From Burkholderiaceae bacterium (GTDB taxonomy: Bacteria > Pseudomonadota > Gammaproteobacteria > Burkholderiales > Burkholderiaceae_C): 7,264 nt of DNA. Shown piece after piece: positions 1 to 6,596 of this stretch. The translations under genes and the position numbers were made by a program. A model generated the notes under the pieces. That model was not told the origin of the DNA. It saw only the letters and a program-made list of their open reading frames with translations, and did no database searches. Each line of letters begins with the position of its first letter. Within the stretch, counting starts at the first letter, position 1. The stretch spans positions 1 to 7,264 of the forward strand of contig JALRBF010000312.1 of NCBI GenBank assembly GCA_023262365.1, written 5' to 3'.

Positions 1-1357
1 GAATAATGTCCTGTGCTTCCCCTACATCTTCCGCGGAGCACTCGACGCGGGCGCCACCACCATCACCGACGCGATGGAAATCGCTGCCGTGCACGCCATC
101 GCCGAGTTGGCCCAAGCCGAGCAAAGCGAGGTGGTGGCCGCCGCCTACGTGGGCGAAGCCTTGTCGTTTGGCCGCGATTACCTCATCCCCAAGCCATTTG
201 ACCCCCGGCTGATGATCAAAATTGCCCCCGCCGTGGCCGAGGCCGCGCACCGCAGCGGCGTGGCCCAAACCCCCATTGACGACCTTGACGCTTACCGCGA
301 GCGGTTGCAGTCCTTCGTCTTCGCCTCGGGCACCATCATGAAGCCCTTGTTTGGCGCGGCCAAGCAAGCCAGCCGCAAACGCGTGGCCTACGCTGAAGGC
401 GAAGAAGAGCGTATCTTGCGCGCCTGCCAAGTGGTGGTGGACGAATCCCTGGCGTACCCCATTCTCATCGGCCGCCCCGCCGTGATCGCACAGCGCATCA
501 AACGCTTTGGCCTGCGGCTGCAAGAAGGCGTGGACTACGAAGTGGTGAACGTGGAGCAAGACGCGCGCTACCGCACCTTTTGGCAAGACTATTTGCAACG
601 CACGGTACGCAAGGGCGTGACGCCCCAACTGGCAAAAATTGAAATGCGCCGCCGCCTCACCCTCATTGGTGCCATGCTGCTCGAGCACGGCCACGTGGAC
701 GGCCTGCTCTGCGGCACCTGGGGCACCACCCAAGCCCACCTCAACTACGTTGACCCCGTGATTGGCAAGCGCCCGGACGCGCGGGTGTATGCCTGCATGA
801 ACGGCTTGCTCTTGCCCGGGCGTCAGGTGTTTTTGGTGGATACCCACGTCAACTACGACCCCACCGCCGAGCAACTGGCTGAAATCACCGTGGCCGCGGC
901 CCACGAAATGCAGCGTTTTGGCATCACCCCGCGCGCCGCGCTGCTCTCGCACAGCAATTTTGGTCAATCCGAGCAGCCCAGCGCCGTCAAAATGCGGCAA
1001 ACCTTGGCCTTGCTACAAACTCACGCGCCTTGGCTGGAGGTGGACGGCGAAATGCACGGCGACATGGCGCTCGATAGCGCCAGCCGGCTGCGGCTGCTGC
1101 CCGACTCGCCGCTTACCGGCGACGCCAACCTGCTGGTGCTGCCAAACATCGACGCAGCCAACATCGCCTACAACCTACTCAAAACCGCCGCAGGCGGCAA
1201 CATCGCCATTGGCCCGGTGCTGCTGGGAGCGGCCAAGCCGGTGCACATTCTTACCCCCAGTGCCACCGTGCGCCGCATCGTCAATATGACAGCCCTGACC
1301 GTGGCCGACGCCAACGCCCCACGCGACAACACCGAACAACTGCCATTAAATCTTTAG
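1..1357 (+). CDS. maeB: NADP-dependent malic enzyme, C-terminal part (5' truncated by window edge)
   Basis: Oxidatively decarboxylates malate to pyruvate with NADP+, supplying NADPH in the cytoplasm. The reading frame is open from base 2, and 451 residues are visible of a family of about 750-770, so the catalytic malic domain and most of the NAD(P)-binding domain lie to the left. The visible start NNVLCFPYIFRGALD is the typical end of the nucleotide-binding domain. From about visible residue 105 onward comes the phosphotransacetylase-like domain found in large MaeB-type enzymes, with ASGTIMKPLFGAAK, LLCGTWGTTQAHL, LLSHSNFG, GDMALD, NLLVLPNIDAANIAYNLLK and IGPVLLGAAKPVHILTPSAT. In this family that domain is regarded as regulatory, binding acetyl-CoA, rather than as an active acetyltransferase. 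The frame is intact to the TAG stop at 1355-1357. The internal ATG at 74 is not the start, because homology continues upstream of it. No strong hairpin terminator follows. The family is certain; NADP preference is inferred from family architecture. Confidence 0.96.
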   Translation, partial: NNVLCFPYIFRGALDAGATTITDAMEIAAVHAIAELAQAEQSEVVAAAYVGEALSFGRDYLIPKPFDPRLMIKIAPAVAEAAHRSGVAQTPIDDLDAYRERLQSFVFASGTIMKPLFGAAKQASRKRVAYAEGEEERILRACQVVVDESLAYPILIGRPAVIAQRIKRFGLRLQEGVDYEVVNVEQDARYRTFWQDYLQRTVRKGVTPQLAKIEMRRRLTLIGAMLLEHGHVDGLLCGTWGTTQAHLNYVDPVIGKRPDARVYACMNGLLLPGRQVFLVDTHVNYDPTAEQLAEITVAAAHEMQRFGITPRAALLSHSNFGQSEQPSAVKMRQTLALLQTHAPWLEVDGEMHGDMALDSASRLRLLPDSPLTGDANLLVLPNIDAANIAYNLLKTAAGGNIAIGPVLLGAAKPVHILTPSATVRRIVNMTALTVADANAPRDNTEQLPLNL

Positions 1358-1421
1358 GCCTCTTTTGAGCGGTTGACGCCACCTACGAACAGACTAAACA
1401 CCGGGGTGGGTTAGGGTTTAC

Positions 1422-1450
1422 TTGCATTTTTGGTGCCAAAGCGTCAAAAT
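1422..1450 (+). promoter_or_regulatory. Weak candidate sigma70 promoter for the barstar-family gene
   Basis: TTGCAT at 1422-1427 and CAAAAT at 1445-1450 are separated by 17 bp in the only AT-richer stretch upstream of the barstar-family gene. The -35 matches consensus at only the first three positions and the -10 at four of six, so this is suggestive only. If real, transcription would start near 1457 and give a leader of about 100 nt containing the inverted repeats described at 1481-1523. Read-through from maeB is the alternative. Confidence 0.2.
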
Positions 1451-1501
1451 AATGGTTTGGAATATCGGGAAAACCCCAAAGCCGGCGCCAACCGGCGGTG
1501 T

Positions 1502-1523
1502 TCAACCTAACACTTAGGTTTGA
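1502..1523. repeat. Inverted repeat upstream of barstar-family gene, possible operator or leader hairpin
   Basis: AACCTAA (1504-1510) and TTAGGTT (1514-1520) form a perfect 7-bp inverted repeat around the 3-base centre CAC. It extends to TCAA and TTGA at the outer ends if one T is bulged. The repeat ends 37 bp before the preferred ATG at 1561, where a repressor site or a small 5' leader hairpin would be expected. No T tract follows, so it is not a typical intrinsic terminator. The repeat is directly visible; its function is unknown. Confidence 0.45.
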
Positions 1524-1546
1524 TTCGGCGGGGTCAACGTTTTTTA

Positions 1547-1551
1547 GAGAG
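1547..1551 (+). promoter_or_regulatory. Ribosome binding site supporting the ATG start at 1561
   Basis: GAGAG lies 9 bases before the ATG at 1561 and is the best Shine-Dalgarno-like match in this leader. The alternative GTG start at 1498 has no comparable site and would add 21 residues of low family resemblance (MFNLTLRFDSAGSTFFRELQV). It would also place the 1504-1520 inverted repeat inside the coding region. This supports the shorter protein. Confidence 0.5.
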
Positions 1552-1560
1552 TTGCAGGTT

Positions 1561-2103
1561 ATGGAAACCCTTTTTCGGTCGGTTCGCTCCAACATTGTGC
1601 AATCCATCCGCGCCTATCGGGTGGCGCAACTGCAGTCCGCAGCCGAGCAGTTGGATCACCATTTTCTCTACGCCAACCTAGGCAAAGCCCACACCAAGCA
1701 AGAGGTGCTGGACCTGCTGGTAGCCCAGTACCGGTTGCAGGGCGGACACATCAAAAATTTCGACGGCGTCTTGGGTGCCATCACCGACACGGTGTACAAG
1801 TCCGGCCCGCAAACTGGCTTTGTGGTGGTGCTTGAGCACATCCCGTGCAACCCCAAATTCGACAAAGAAGTTCGCGAACAGCTGCTTGACGCCTTTCGCG
1901 ACGCCGCCGATTACTGGGGCGAGCGACGGGTGCCGTTTCGCTGCTTTTACTCGTTCGCCGTGGCGCGCGCCCCAAGCGACGACGCCGTAAGCCTGGACAC
2001 CTCGGACGAGCCCATGCCCACGGACAAGCTGGTTGACGTCAGCCCCCTGGCGCTGCGCATGAGCAGCCCCTTTAACGCCGGCTACTGGCTCAACGCGGCC
2101 TAA
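1561..2103 (+). CDS. Barstar-family protein (long form), divergent at the inhibitor interface
   Basis: The protein has 180 residues, starting METLFRSVRSNIVQ. Residues about 35-132 match the barstar fold as seen in long Comamonadaceae members: HFLYANLGKA, a helix with KNFDGVLGAITD (65-76), GFVVVLEHIP (87-95), FDKEVREQLLDAFRDAADYW (100-119) and a final strand RVPFRCFYSF (123-132). Classical barstar has 89 residues and inhibits the RNase barnase by plugging its active site. Aligning NFD to barstar Asn33-Leu34-Asp35 keeps Asn66, Asp68 and Thr75. It puts Gly at the Tyr29 position (62), Ile at Gly31 (64), Leu at Trp38 (71) and Gly at the critical Asp39 (72). About 35 extra N-terminal residues and a 48-residue polar tail ending SPFNAGYWLNAA lie outside the fold. 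No signal peptide or membrane segment is seen, so it is cytoplasmic. No RNase gene is adjacent in the window. Family assignment is fairly sure; inhibitory activity is doubtful. Confidence 0.8.
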   Translation: METLFRSVRSNIVQSIRAYRVAQLQSAAEQLDHHFLYANLGKAHTKQEVLDLLVAQYRLQGGHIKNFDGVLGAITDTVYKSGPQTGFVVVLEHIPCNPKFDKEVREQLLDAFRDAADYWGERRVPFRCFYSFAVARAPSDDAVSLDTSDEPMPTDKLVDVSPLALRMSSPFNAGYWLNAA

Positions 2104-2120
2104 GTCCGCGCAAGAGGCCG

Positions 2121-2903
2121 CTACGGGTCTGGGGTTGGCCCAATGGCTTGGGCCAGCGCCCAGTACGCCGAGGCCGGCACCTCCTCGGCGCGCCGCATTA
2201 AGTCAAAATCTCCACCGTAACCTTGTGCGTCTAGCCACGGGCCCAGCCCGTGGCGCAGCAGTTTGCGCCGCTGGCCAAACGCGGCCTTAAGCAAGGCCTC
2301 CAGGCACGCGGCGTCCAGCGCTTGGGGCTGCGCGCGCGGCACCATGGCCACCACCGCGCTTTGCACCTTGGGCGGCGGGTCAAACGCCTCGGGCGGCACG
2401 TCCAGCACCCGGTGCATGGCGTAGCGCCATTGCAGCATCACGCTTAGGCGGCCATACGCCTTGCTTGCCGGCAAAGCCAGCATGCGGTCAATCACCTCTT
2501 TTTGCAGCATCAGGTGCTGGTCGGCAATGCCGTGCACGTGTGCCATGAGGTGAAACAAAATCGGGGTAGAAATGTTGTACGGCAAATTGCCCACCACGCG
2601 CCAGCGCTGCCCCGCCGTGCGCCCGGGCAGCGCGCTGAGGTTAACCCGCAACACGTCTTCGGCCACCACCACCACCCCGGGGTGGCGCTGCCAGCGGGCC
2701 GCCAAGTCGCGGTCCAGCTCAATCACCACCAGTTCAGGCGTGCGCTGCAGCAGGGGAGAGGTTAGCGCACCCAGGCCTGGGCCAATTTCAAGTAACGCGT
2801 CGCCGGGCTTGGGTCCAACCGCCTCGAGCATGGCGTCCACCACCGCCGCGTCGTGCAAAAAATGTTGCCCAAAACGCTTGCGAGGAATGTGCCGCGACAC
2901 CAC
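2121..2903 (-). CDS. rsmA: 16S rRNA (adenine1518-N6/adenine1519-N6)-dimethyltransferase
   Basis: Dimethylates two adjacent adenines in the 3'-terminal helix of 16S rRNA, using S-adenosylmethionine, late in 30S subunit maturation. The 260-residue length is normal for the family. Motifs in order are RFGQHFLHD near the N-terminus (10-18), SAM-binding motif [13 protein letters not shown] (37-48), the acidic ribose-contacting residue in VIELDRDL (E62), AEDVL (81-85), catalytic motif IV NLPY (106-109), [12 protein letters not shown] (132-143) and [15 protein letters not shown] (171-185). The start is GTG, two bases after the surA TAA; a second GTG follows immediately and cannot be excluded. No good Shine-Dalgarno is visible, which suggests re-initiation by ribosomes finishing surA. 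The gene is the last of the minus-strand cluster and converges on the barstar-family gene. Its last 135 bases contain two strong inverted repeats. Confidence 0.97.
   Translation of the reverse strand: MVSRHIPRKRFGQHFLHDAAVVDAMLEAVGPKPGDALLEIGPGLGALTSPLLQRTPELVVIELDRDLAARWQRHPGVVVVAEDVLRVNLSALPGRTAGQRWRVVGNLPYNISTPILFHLMAHVHGIADQHLMLQKEVIDRMLALPASKAYGRLSVMLQWRYAMHRVLDVPPEAFDPPPKVQSAVVAMVPRAQPQALDAACLEALLKAAFGQRRKLLRHGLGPWLDAQGYGGDFDLMRRAEEVPASAYWALAQAIGPTPDP
2136..2155. repeat. Perfect 8-bp inverted repeat at the convergent 3' ends
   Basis: TGGCCCAA (2136-2143) and TTGGGCCA (2148-2155) flank a 4-base loop. The repeat lies inside the last codons of rsmA and begins 33 bases after the barstar-family stop. 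In RNA from either strand it would form a stable GC-rich stem-loop. Neither side has a T tract, so it is at best a factor-assisted terminator or a 3'-end stabiliser for the plus-strand transcript. The structure is seen directly; the role is inference. Confidence 0.35.
2234..2254. repeat. Perfect 9-bp inverted repeat within rsmA
   Basis: GCCACGGGC (2234-2242) and its exact complement at 2246-2254 flank a 3-base loop. It lies in the rsmA codons for RHGLGPWL near the C-terminus. It is perfect, short-looped and GC-rich, so it should fold in mRNA. In a GC-rich gene such hairpins can arise by chance under coding constraint, so function is uncertain. Confidence 0.35.
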
Positions 2904-2905
2904 GG

Positions 2906-4204
2906 TTACAGGTCGGGTGCCAACACTTTAACGTAGGCCTTGGCGCGCACCTCGGTGGCCCAGGCGTTGTAAACCAGGGGCGCACGTTGTTCGCGTAGCT
3001 GCTGGCGCGCCCACTCACGTTGTTGGGCTTCAGTCATGGGCTCTTGGCGCCGCTGCACCACTTGAATCAAGTGCACACCAAAGCGCGAGACCACAGGCTG
3101 ACTCACCTCGCCCACGGCCAAGGTGTTCATGGCTTGCTCAAATTCGGGCACAAACTGCCCGGGCTGCGCCCAACCCAAATCACCCCCTTGCGCGGCCGAG
3201 CCGTCTTGGCTGTGCGCTTTGGCCAGGGCGGCAAAGTCGGCTTGACCCGCCACCACCTGCTGTCGCCACCGGCTCAGCTGCGCCATGATGGCCGGCATGC
3301 TGAGTTGCTCGGTGGGCCTGAGCAAGATGTGCCGCGCCTGGGTTAGCGTCAGGTGCAAGTCCACGCCCGGTGCGGCGCGACCCGTGAGCTGCAGCACGTG
3401 AAAGCCCGCACCGCTGCGCACCACCTCGCTCACCTGCCCGCGCGTCAAGCCAGCCACGGCGCGCACAAACAGCTCGGGCCAATCGTTGGTGTTGCGCCAA
3501 CCCAAATCGGTTGACTGCGCCTTGGACGCGTTCGGCGCGACGCTTAAACCGCCCAGCTCAGCCCAGGGGGTGCCAGTCTTGGCGGCTTGTGCGATTTGCT
3601 CGGCGCGCTGGCGCGCGGCCTCCAACTGGGCCGGGCTGGCGTCTTCGGGGGTAGGCACCAACCACTGGGCCAAGCCGATGCGCTCGGGGGCACGCGGCGC
3701 ACGGGTAAGCAAGTAGCGCGTGACCTCGCCTTCGCTTAACTGCACCCGCTCTTGGGCAATTTGTGCCTGCGCGCGTTGCAACAGCAATTGCTGGCGCAAC
3801 TGCTGCGCATAGGCTTGCGGGCTGATGCCGTCGCGGGCCATGTTGTCTCTGAGTGCAGACAAGGTGAGCTGGTTTTGTTGCGCCACGGCCCGCTCGGCGT
3901 TGGCCACTTCGTCGTCGGTGACGCGAATGCCCATGGCCTGTGCCTCTTGCACCATGGCGCGCTCTTGCACCAACACCTCAAGCACTTGCTGTCCAACATC
4001 CGCAGGCAACGCTTGCCCGGGGTTACGCTGGCGCACCATTTGCATGCGCCGGTCCCACTCGCGCCACGTAATGGGCTGCTGGTTAACCACGGCGACCACC
4101 CGGTCCCCCGTTTGGGCCGCTGGGGTCGTGGTGGTGGCCCAAGCCACACCGCCCCCGCCCAGCAGCATGGCCAACGCGATCGCCCAATGTTTGTGCTCAG
4201 TCAT
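2906..4204 (-). CDS. surA: Periplasmic chaperone / peptidyl-prolyl isomerase SurA
   Basis: Escorts unfolded outer-membrane proteins, including LptD, across the periplasm to the BAM complex. The 432-residue protein starts with a Sec signal peptide: MTEHKHW, a hydrophobic stretch to about residue 22, and a likely cleavage after VAWA (residue 23). The SurA N-terminal chaperone region follows ([18 protein letters not shown], 34-51, then helices to about 165). Two parvulin-type domains come next, P1 at about 174-277 (TDLGWRN and [10 protein letters not shown] visible) and P2 at about 284-388 ([48 protein letters not shown]), then a C-terminal helix. P1 has AQWLVP where P2 has the standard ARHILL, consistent with P1 usually being the less active domain. 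The ATG at 4204 is preferred over upstream in-frame starts because it begins the signal peptide and has GGAAG four bases before it. The gene overlaps lptD by 8 bp (ATGACTGA). No pdxA lies between surA and rsmA. Confidence 0.96.
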   Translation of the reverse strand: MTEHKHWAIALAMLLGGGGVAWATTTTPAAQTGDRVVAVVNQQPITWREWDRRMQMVRQRNPGQALPADVGQQVLEVLVQERAMVQEAQAMGIRVTDDEVANAERAVAQQNQLTLSALRDNMARDGISPQAYAQQLRQQLLLQRAQAQIAQERVQLSEGEVTRYLLTRAPRAPERIGLAQWLVPTPEDASPAQLEAARQRAEQIAQAAKTGTPWAELGGLSVAPNASKAQSTDLGWRNTNDWPELFVRAVAGLTRGQVSEVVRSGAGFHVLQLTGRAAPGVDLHLTLTQARHILLRPTEQLSMPAIMAQLSRWRQQVVAGQADFAALAKAHSQDGSAAQGGDLGWAQPGQFVPEFEQAMNTLAVGEVSQPVVSRFGVHLIQVVQRRQEPMTEAQQREWARQQLREQRAPLVYNAWATEVRAKAYVKVLAPDL

Positions 4205-6596
4205 ACGTCTTCCAGCGGCTGGGCGTGGTGCGCTCGGGCGCCAGCACCTGATAGCCTGGTATTTGCTCGCCCAGCAAGCGCAGCGGGTTGGACCCCACGC
4301 GCGCAAAACCGGTGAGCTCAAGTTGAAACAGCACGCGCCAGTTGGACTGCACCGAGGTGTTTTGGCGCTGCTCAAGCAGCACCCGCGCAATCCAGCAACC
4401 CGCGTCAAACTCCAGCCCGGCCAGCGCGTCGACCACTTGTTTATCGGGCACGCTGTAGTTGATTCGGCCCACACCGTACACGCGCAACGACTCGGGACTA
4501 GGCCCGCCCGGGCTGGCGTCGTTGAGCGGCCACTGCCAGCCCAAATCAAGCAGTTCAGAGGTTTGGCCGCCATCGGTGGGGCGGTTGCTTCGGTACGCCA
4601 CGCTTAGGGTGTGATACGGGCGCGGGTGGTAGCGCCCGCGTATGGTGCTGCGCGTCAGGTCGTTGGTGTCGGCGTCAAACTGCATCAGCGCGTCGGCGGT
4701 CCAGCGCTGGTCAAGGTTCCACGCCCCGCCAAGCAGCGTGTCGCTGACCTTCTTATCCAATGGCGCGGGGTTATCGTCCAGTCGCACGCGTTGGCTGGCG
4801 AGGCGGTAGCGCTGCGCCGCGCCGGCGCTGAACACCTCGCGACCGTTGGTGTAGTCGTACCAGCGCGAGGTCACGCCGGCCGTCAGGGTCTGCATGTCGG
4901 CCACGCGGTCTTCACCGTTGAACAAATAGGGCGAGTAAATGCTGGAGAAATTAAAGTCTTGCGCGCTGGTGTCAAACTTGGGCAGCCCGCTTTGATTCAC
5001 AAACGGCGTGTACGCCAGCATCACGCGGGGCTCCAGCGTTTGCAGCCATGCGCCACTTTGGGTTTGACGCTCGAGCACCAAGCCCGCGTCGGCGCTGGCC
5101 GTGGGCACCAGCAGCGTGGCCGAGCGGGCCCCGGCGTGGCGCGTGCTGCCCGCCGGCAGCGCTTGGTCTAAGCTGTAGTGTCTGGCTTGCAGCGCCAAGG
5201 CCGGGCGGATGTACGCACCCGGCGCATTCCACTGCCGCTCGGCCCGCAGTTTGCCCACCCAGCGCCAGCCGTTGGTGGTGTTGGCAATTGACGTGGCACG
5301 AACAAACCGGGTGAGGTCGGTGCTCAAGCCCCACTGCACCGGCCCTTGGTTACCAAACGGTTGCGCGCTGTGCCAGGTCAGGTTGGGCACCCGGTCGTAA
5401 GGCGCCACGATGTTGGCCAACGACGGGTCTTGCAGGGTCTGCCACGTATAAATGCCCGCACTGGCTTGCCAGTGGTTGGCCCCGCCAAACCACGCCACGT
5501 CGTTGTGCAACAAACGCTCGGTGATGCCCACCTGCCCGCGCGGAAAATCTTGCCAGTACAAGCCGTCGCTGGCTTGGTTCACGTCAAAACGCAAGCGCCC
5601 GCTGGCTGCGCCCAAGACCATGGTCTGGTCGTGCTGCCACGACAAGGCCCAGCGGTCGGTGTTGGCGCGCAGCTTGTCCTGGGCCATGTACGAGGCGCGC
5701 AAACGCCCGGACTGTTGCGGCTGCAAGTAGCGCGCCTCGGCACCCAAGTCCAACCCGCGCTTGCTCATTAGGGTGGGGTAAAGCGTCAAGTCGTAACTGG
5801 GCGCAAGGTTGAGGTAGTAAGGCGTGGTGAGCTCAAAGCCACTGGCCTCGTCCAAGTTGATGGAGGGCGCCAAAAAGCCGGTCTTGCGCTCATCGTTGAG
5901 CACAAACGCCATGGCTGGCGCGGCCAAAATCGGCAGCCCCTTAAACCACACCACCGGGGCCACAGCAAAGCCGTTGTTGTTGTCGCGGTCAAAGCTGACG
6001 CTGCTGGCACTTAACCACCAATCGGGCTGCCACGTGCCGGTTGATGGCCGCGGGCAGGTGGAATAACGCACCCGGGTGGCTTGGCTGGTGGACGAACTCA
6101 GCATGGTCCACTGCTGGGCGTTGCCCACCCCACCGCCGAGCAAGGTGAACGCGGGCGTCTCCATGCGACCGGTGTCGTTGTTCACGTCAAACGACATGCT
6201 GGGGCCGGTGAAGCGGTCACCCTTGACCGTGGCGCGAACGTTACCCTGCAAATCAATCCGCTCTTGCGTCATGTCGTAGTCGATGCGCTGCGCACGCAAC
6301 ACCACATCGTGGCGACGCAGCATGGCTTCGCCCTCTACCGTCACGCGCTTGTCGGCCTCACCGTCCATGCGCTGACCCGAGATGTATACCGGCAACGATT
6401 GGCCCGGCTGCGCCGGCAGCGGGTCTTGCAGCGTTAAGCTAAACGCCATGCCCTCGGGCAGTCGCGGCTGCGCCCAGGCCACGCCGCCCACCAGCAAGGC
6501 GCACGCCAGCGCCAGCGCACGGGGGCGCGCCGGCGGCTGGTGCCACGCGTTGACCAGGTGACGCATCGGGGGTCGTGGGGAGTGTGGTCCGCTCAT
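4197..6596 (-). CDS. lptD: LPS-assembly outer membrane protein LptD
   Basis: Outer-membrane barrel that, with lipoprotein LptE, inserts lipopolysaccharide into the outer leaflet. At 799 residues it is close to the usual length. A basic N-terminus and a hydrophobic segment (ALALACALLVGGVAWA, 27-42) form a signal peptide with likely cleavage before Q43. The periplasmic LptA-like jellyroll domain follows at about 70-155 (VTVEGEAMLRRHDVVLRAQRI, IDLQGNVRATVKGDRF, MSFDVNNDTGRM). The barrel covers the rest, with the family segment FLAPSINLDEASGFELTTPYYLNLAP cut here as FLAPS (241-245) and TTPYYLNLAP (257-266), and many alternating strands with aromatic ends. The mature protein has only two cysteines, C181 (STCP) and C734 (GCWIARV), against four in E. 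coli. The start at 6596 has GCGGGG eight bases upstream; the in-frame ATG for Met11 has no such site. It is the first gene of the lptD-surA-rsmA cluster and diverges from the AmgK-like gene. Confidence 0.96.
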   Translation of the reverse strand: MSGPHSPRPPMRHLVNAWHQPPARPRALALACALLVGGVAWAQPRLPEGMAFSLTLQDPLPAQPGQSLPVYISGQRMDGEADKRVTVEGEAMLRRHDVVLRAQRIDYDMTQERIDLQGNVRATVKGDRFTGPSMSFDVNNDTGRMETPAFTLLGGGVGNAQQWTMLSSSTSQATRVRYSTCPRPSTGTWQPDWWLSASSVSFDRDNNNGFAVAPVVWFKGLPILAAPAMAFVLNDERKTGFLAPSINLDEASGFELTTPYYLNLAPSYDLTLYPTLMSKRGLDLGAEARYLQPQQSGRLRASYMAQDKLRANTDRWALSWQHDQTMVLGAASGRLRFDVNQASDGLYWQDFPRGQVGITERLLHNDVAWFGGANHWQASAGIYTWQTLQDPSLANIVAPYDRVPNLTWHSAQPFGNQGPVQWGLSTDLTRFVRATSIANTTNGWRWVGKLRAERQWNAPGAYIRPALALQARHYSLDQALPAGSTRHAGARSATLLVPTASADAGLVLERQTQSGAWLQTLEPRVMLAYTPFVNQSGLPKFDTSAQDFNFSSIYSPYLFNGEDRVADMQTLTAGVTSRWYDYTNGREVFSAGAAQRYRLASQRVRLDDNPAPLDKKVSDTLLGGAWNLDQRWTADALMQFDADTNDLTRSTIRGRYHPRPYHTLSVAYRSNRPTDGGQTSELLDLGWQWPLNDASPGGPSPESLRVYGVGRINYSVPDKQVVDALAGLEFDAGCWIARVLLEQRQNTSVQSNWRVLFQLELTGFARVGSNPLRLLGEQIPGYQVLAPERTTPSRWKTYD
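4209..4213 (-). promoter_or_regulatory. Ribosome binding site for surA inside the end of lptD
   Basis: On the minus strand GGAAG precedes the surA ATG by four bases and is embedded in the lptD codons for RWKTYD. Together with the ATGACTGA overlap it fixes the surA start and indicates that terminating lptD ribosomes can start surA directly. Confidence 0.6.

Noticed and set aside
1373..1447. TTGACGC / GCGTCAA long-spaced inverted repeat
   Set aside because: Seven-base arms separated by 61 bases are expected by chance and have no supporting structure.
1456..1480. TTTGG...CCAAA with inner GGG-AAAA-CCC as a maeB terminator
   Set aside because: The two stems compete for the same C, both are short, the position is about 100 bases past the maeB stop, and no T tract follows.
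1520..1548. TTGATT / TTTAGA promoter for the barstar-family gene
   Set aside because: The spacing is 17 bp, but the start of transcription would fall after the ribosome site and almost at the ATG.
1498..1560. GTG start at 1498 giving a 201-residue barstar-family protein
   Set aside because: The added 21 residues do not resemble the family, there is no ribosome site, and the ATG at 1561 with GAGAG upstream fits the usual METLxR-type beginning.
1383..1607. Minus-strand 74-codon ORF across the maeB/barstar intergenic region
   Set aside because: No recognisable domain, biased composition, overlaps the start of the barstar-family gene and the regulatory repeats, and has no convincing ribosome site.
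4205..4573. Extended surA frame starting inside lptD
   Set aside because: It would place about 120 residues antisense to nothing functional ahead of a clear signal peptide. It runs through the lptD C-terminal coding region in another frame, and the start at 4204 has a proper ribosome site.
3752..4607. Long plus-strand ORFs opposite surA and lptD
   Set aside because: His-, Arg- and Ala-rich antisense frames created by GC-rich codon usage of the real minus-strand genes; no domain recognised.
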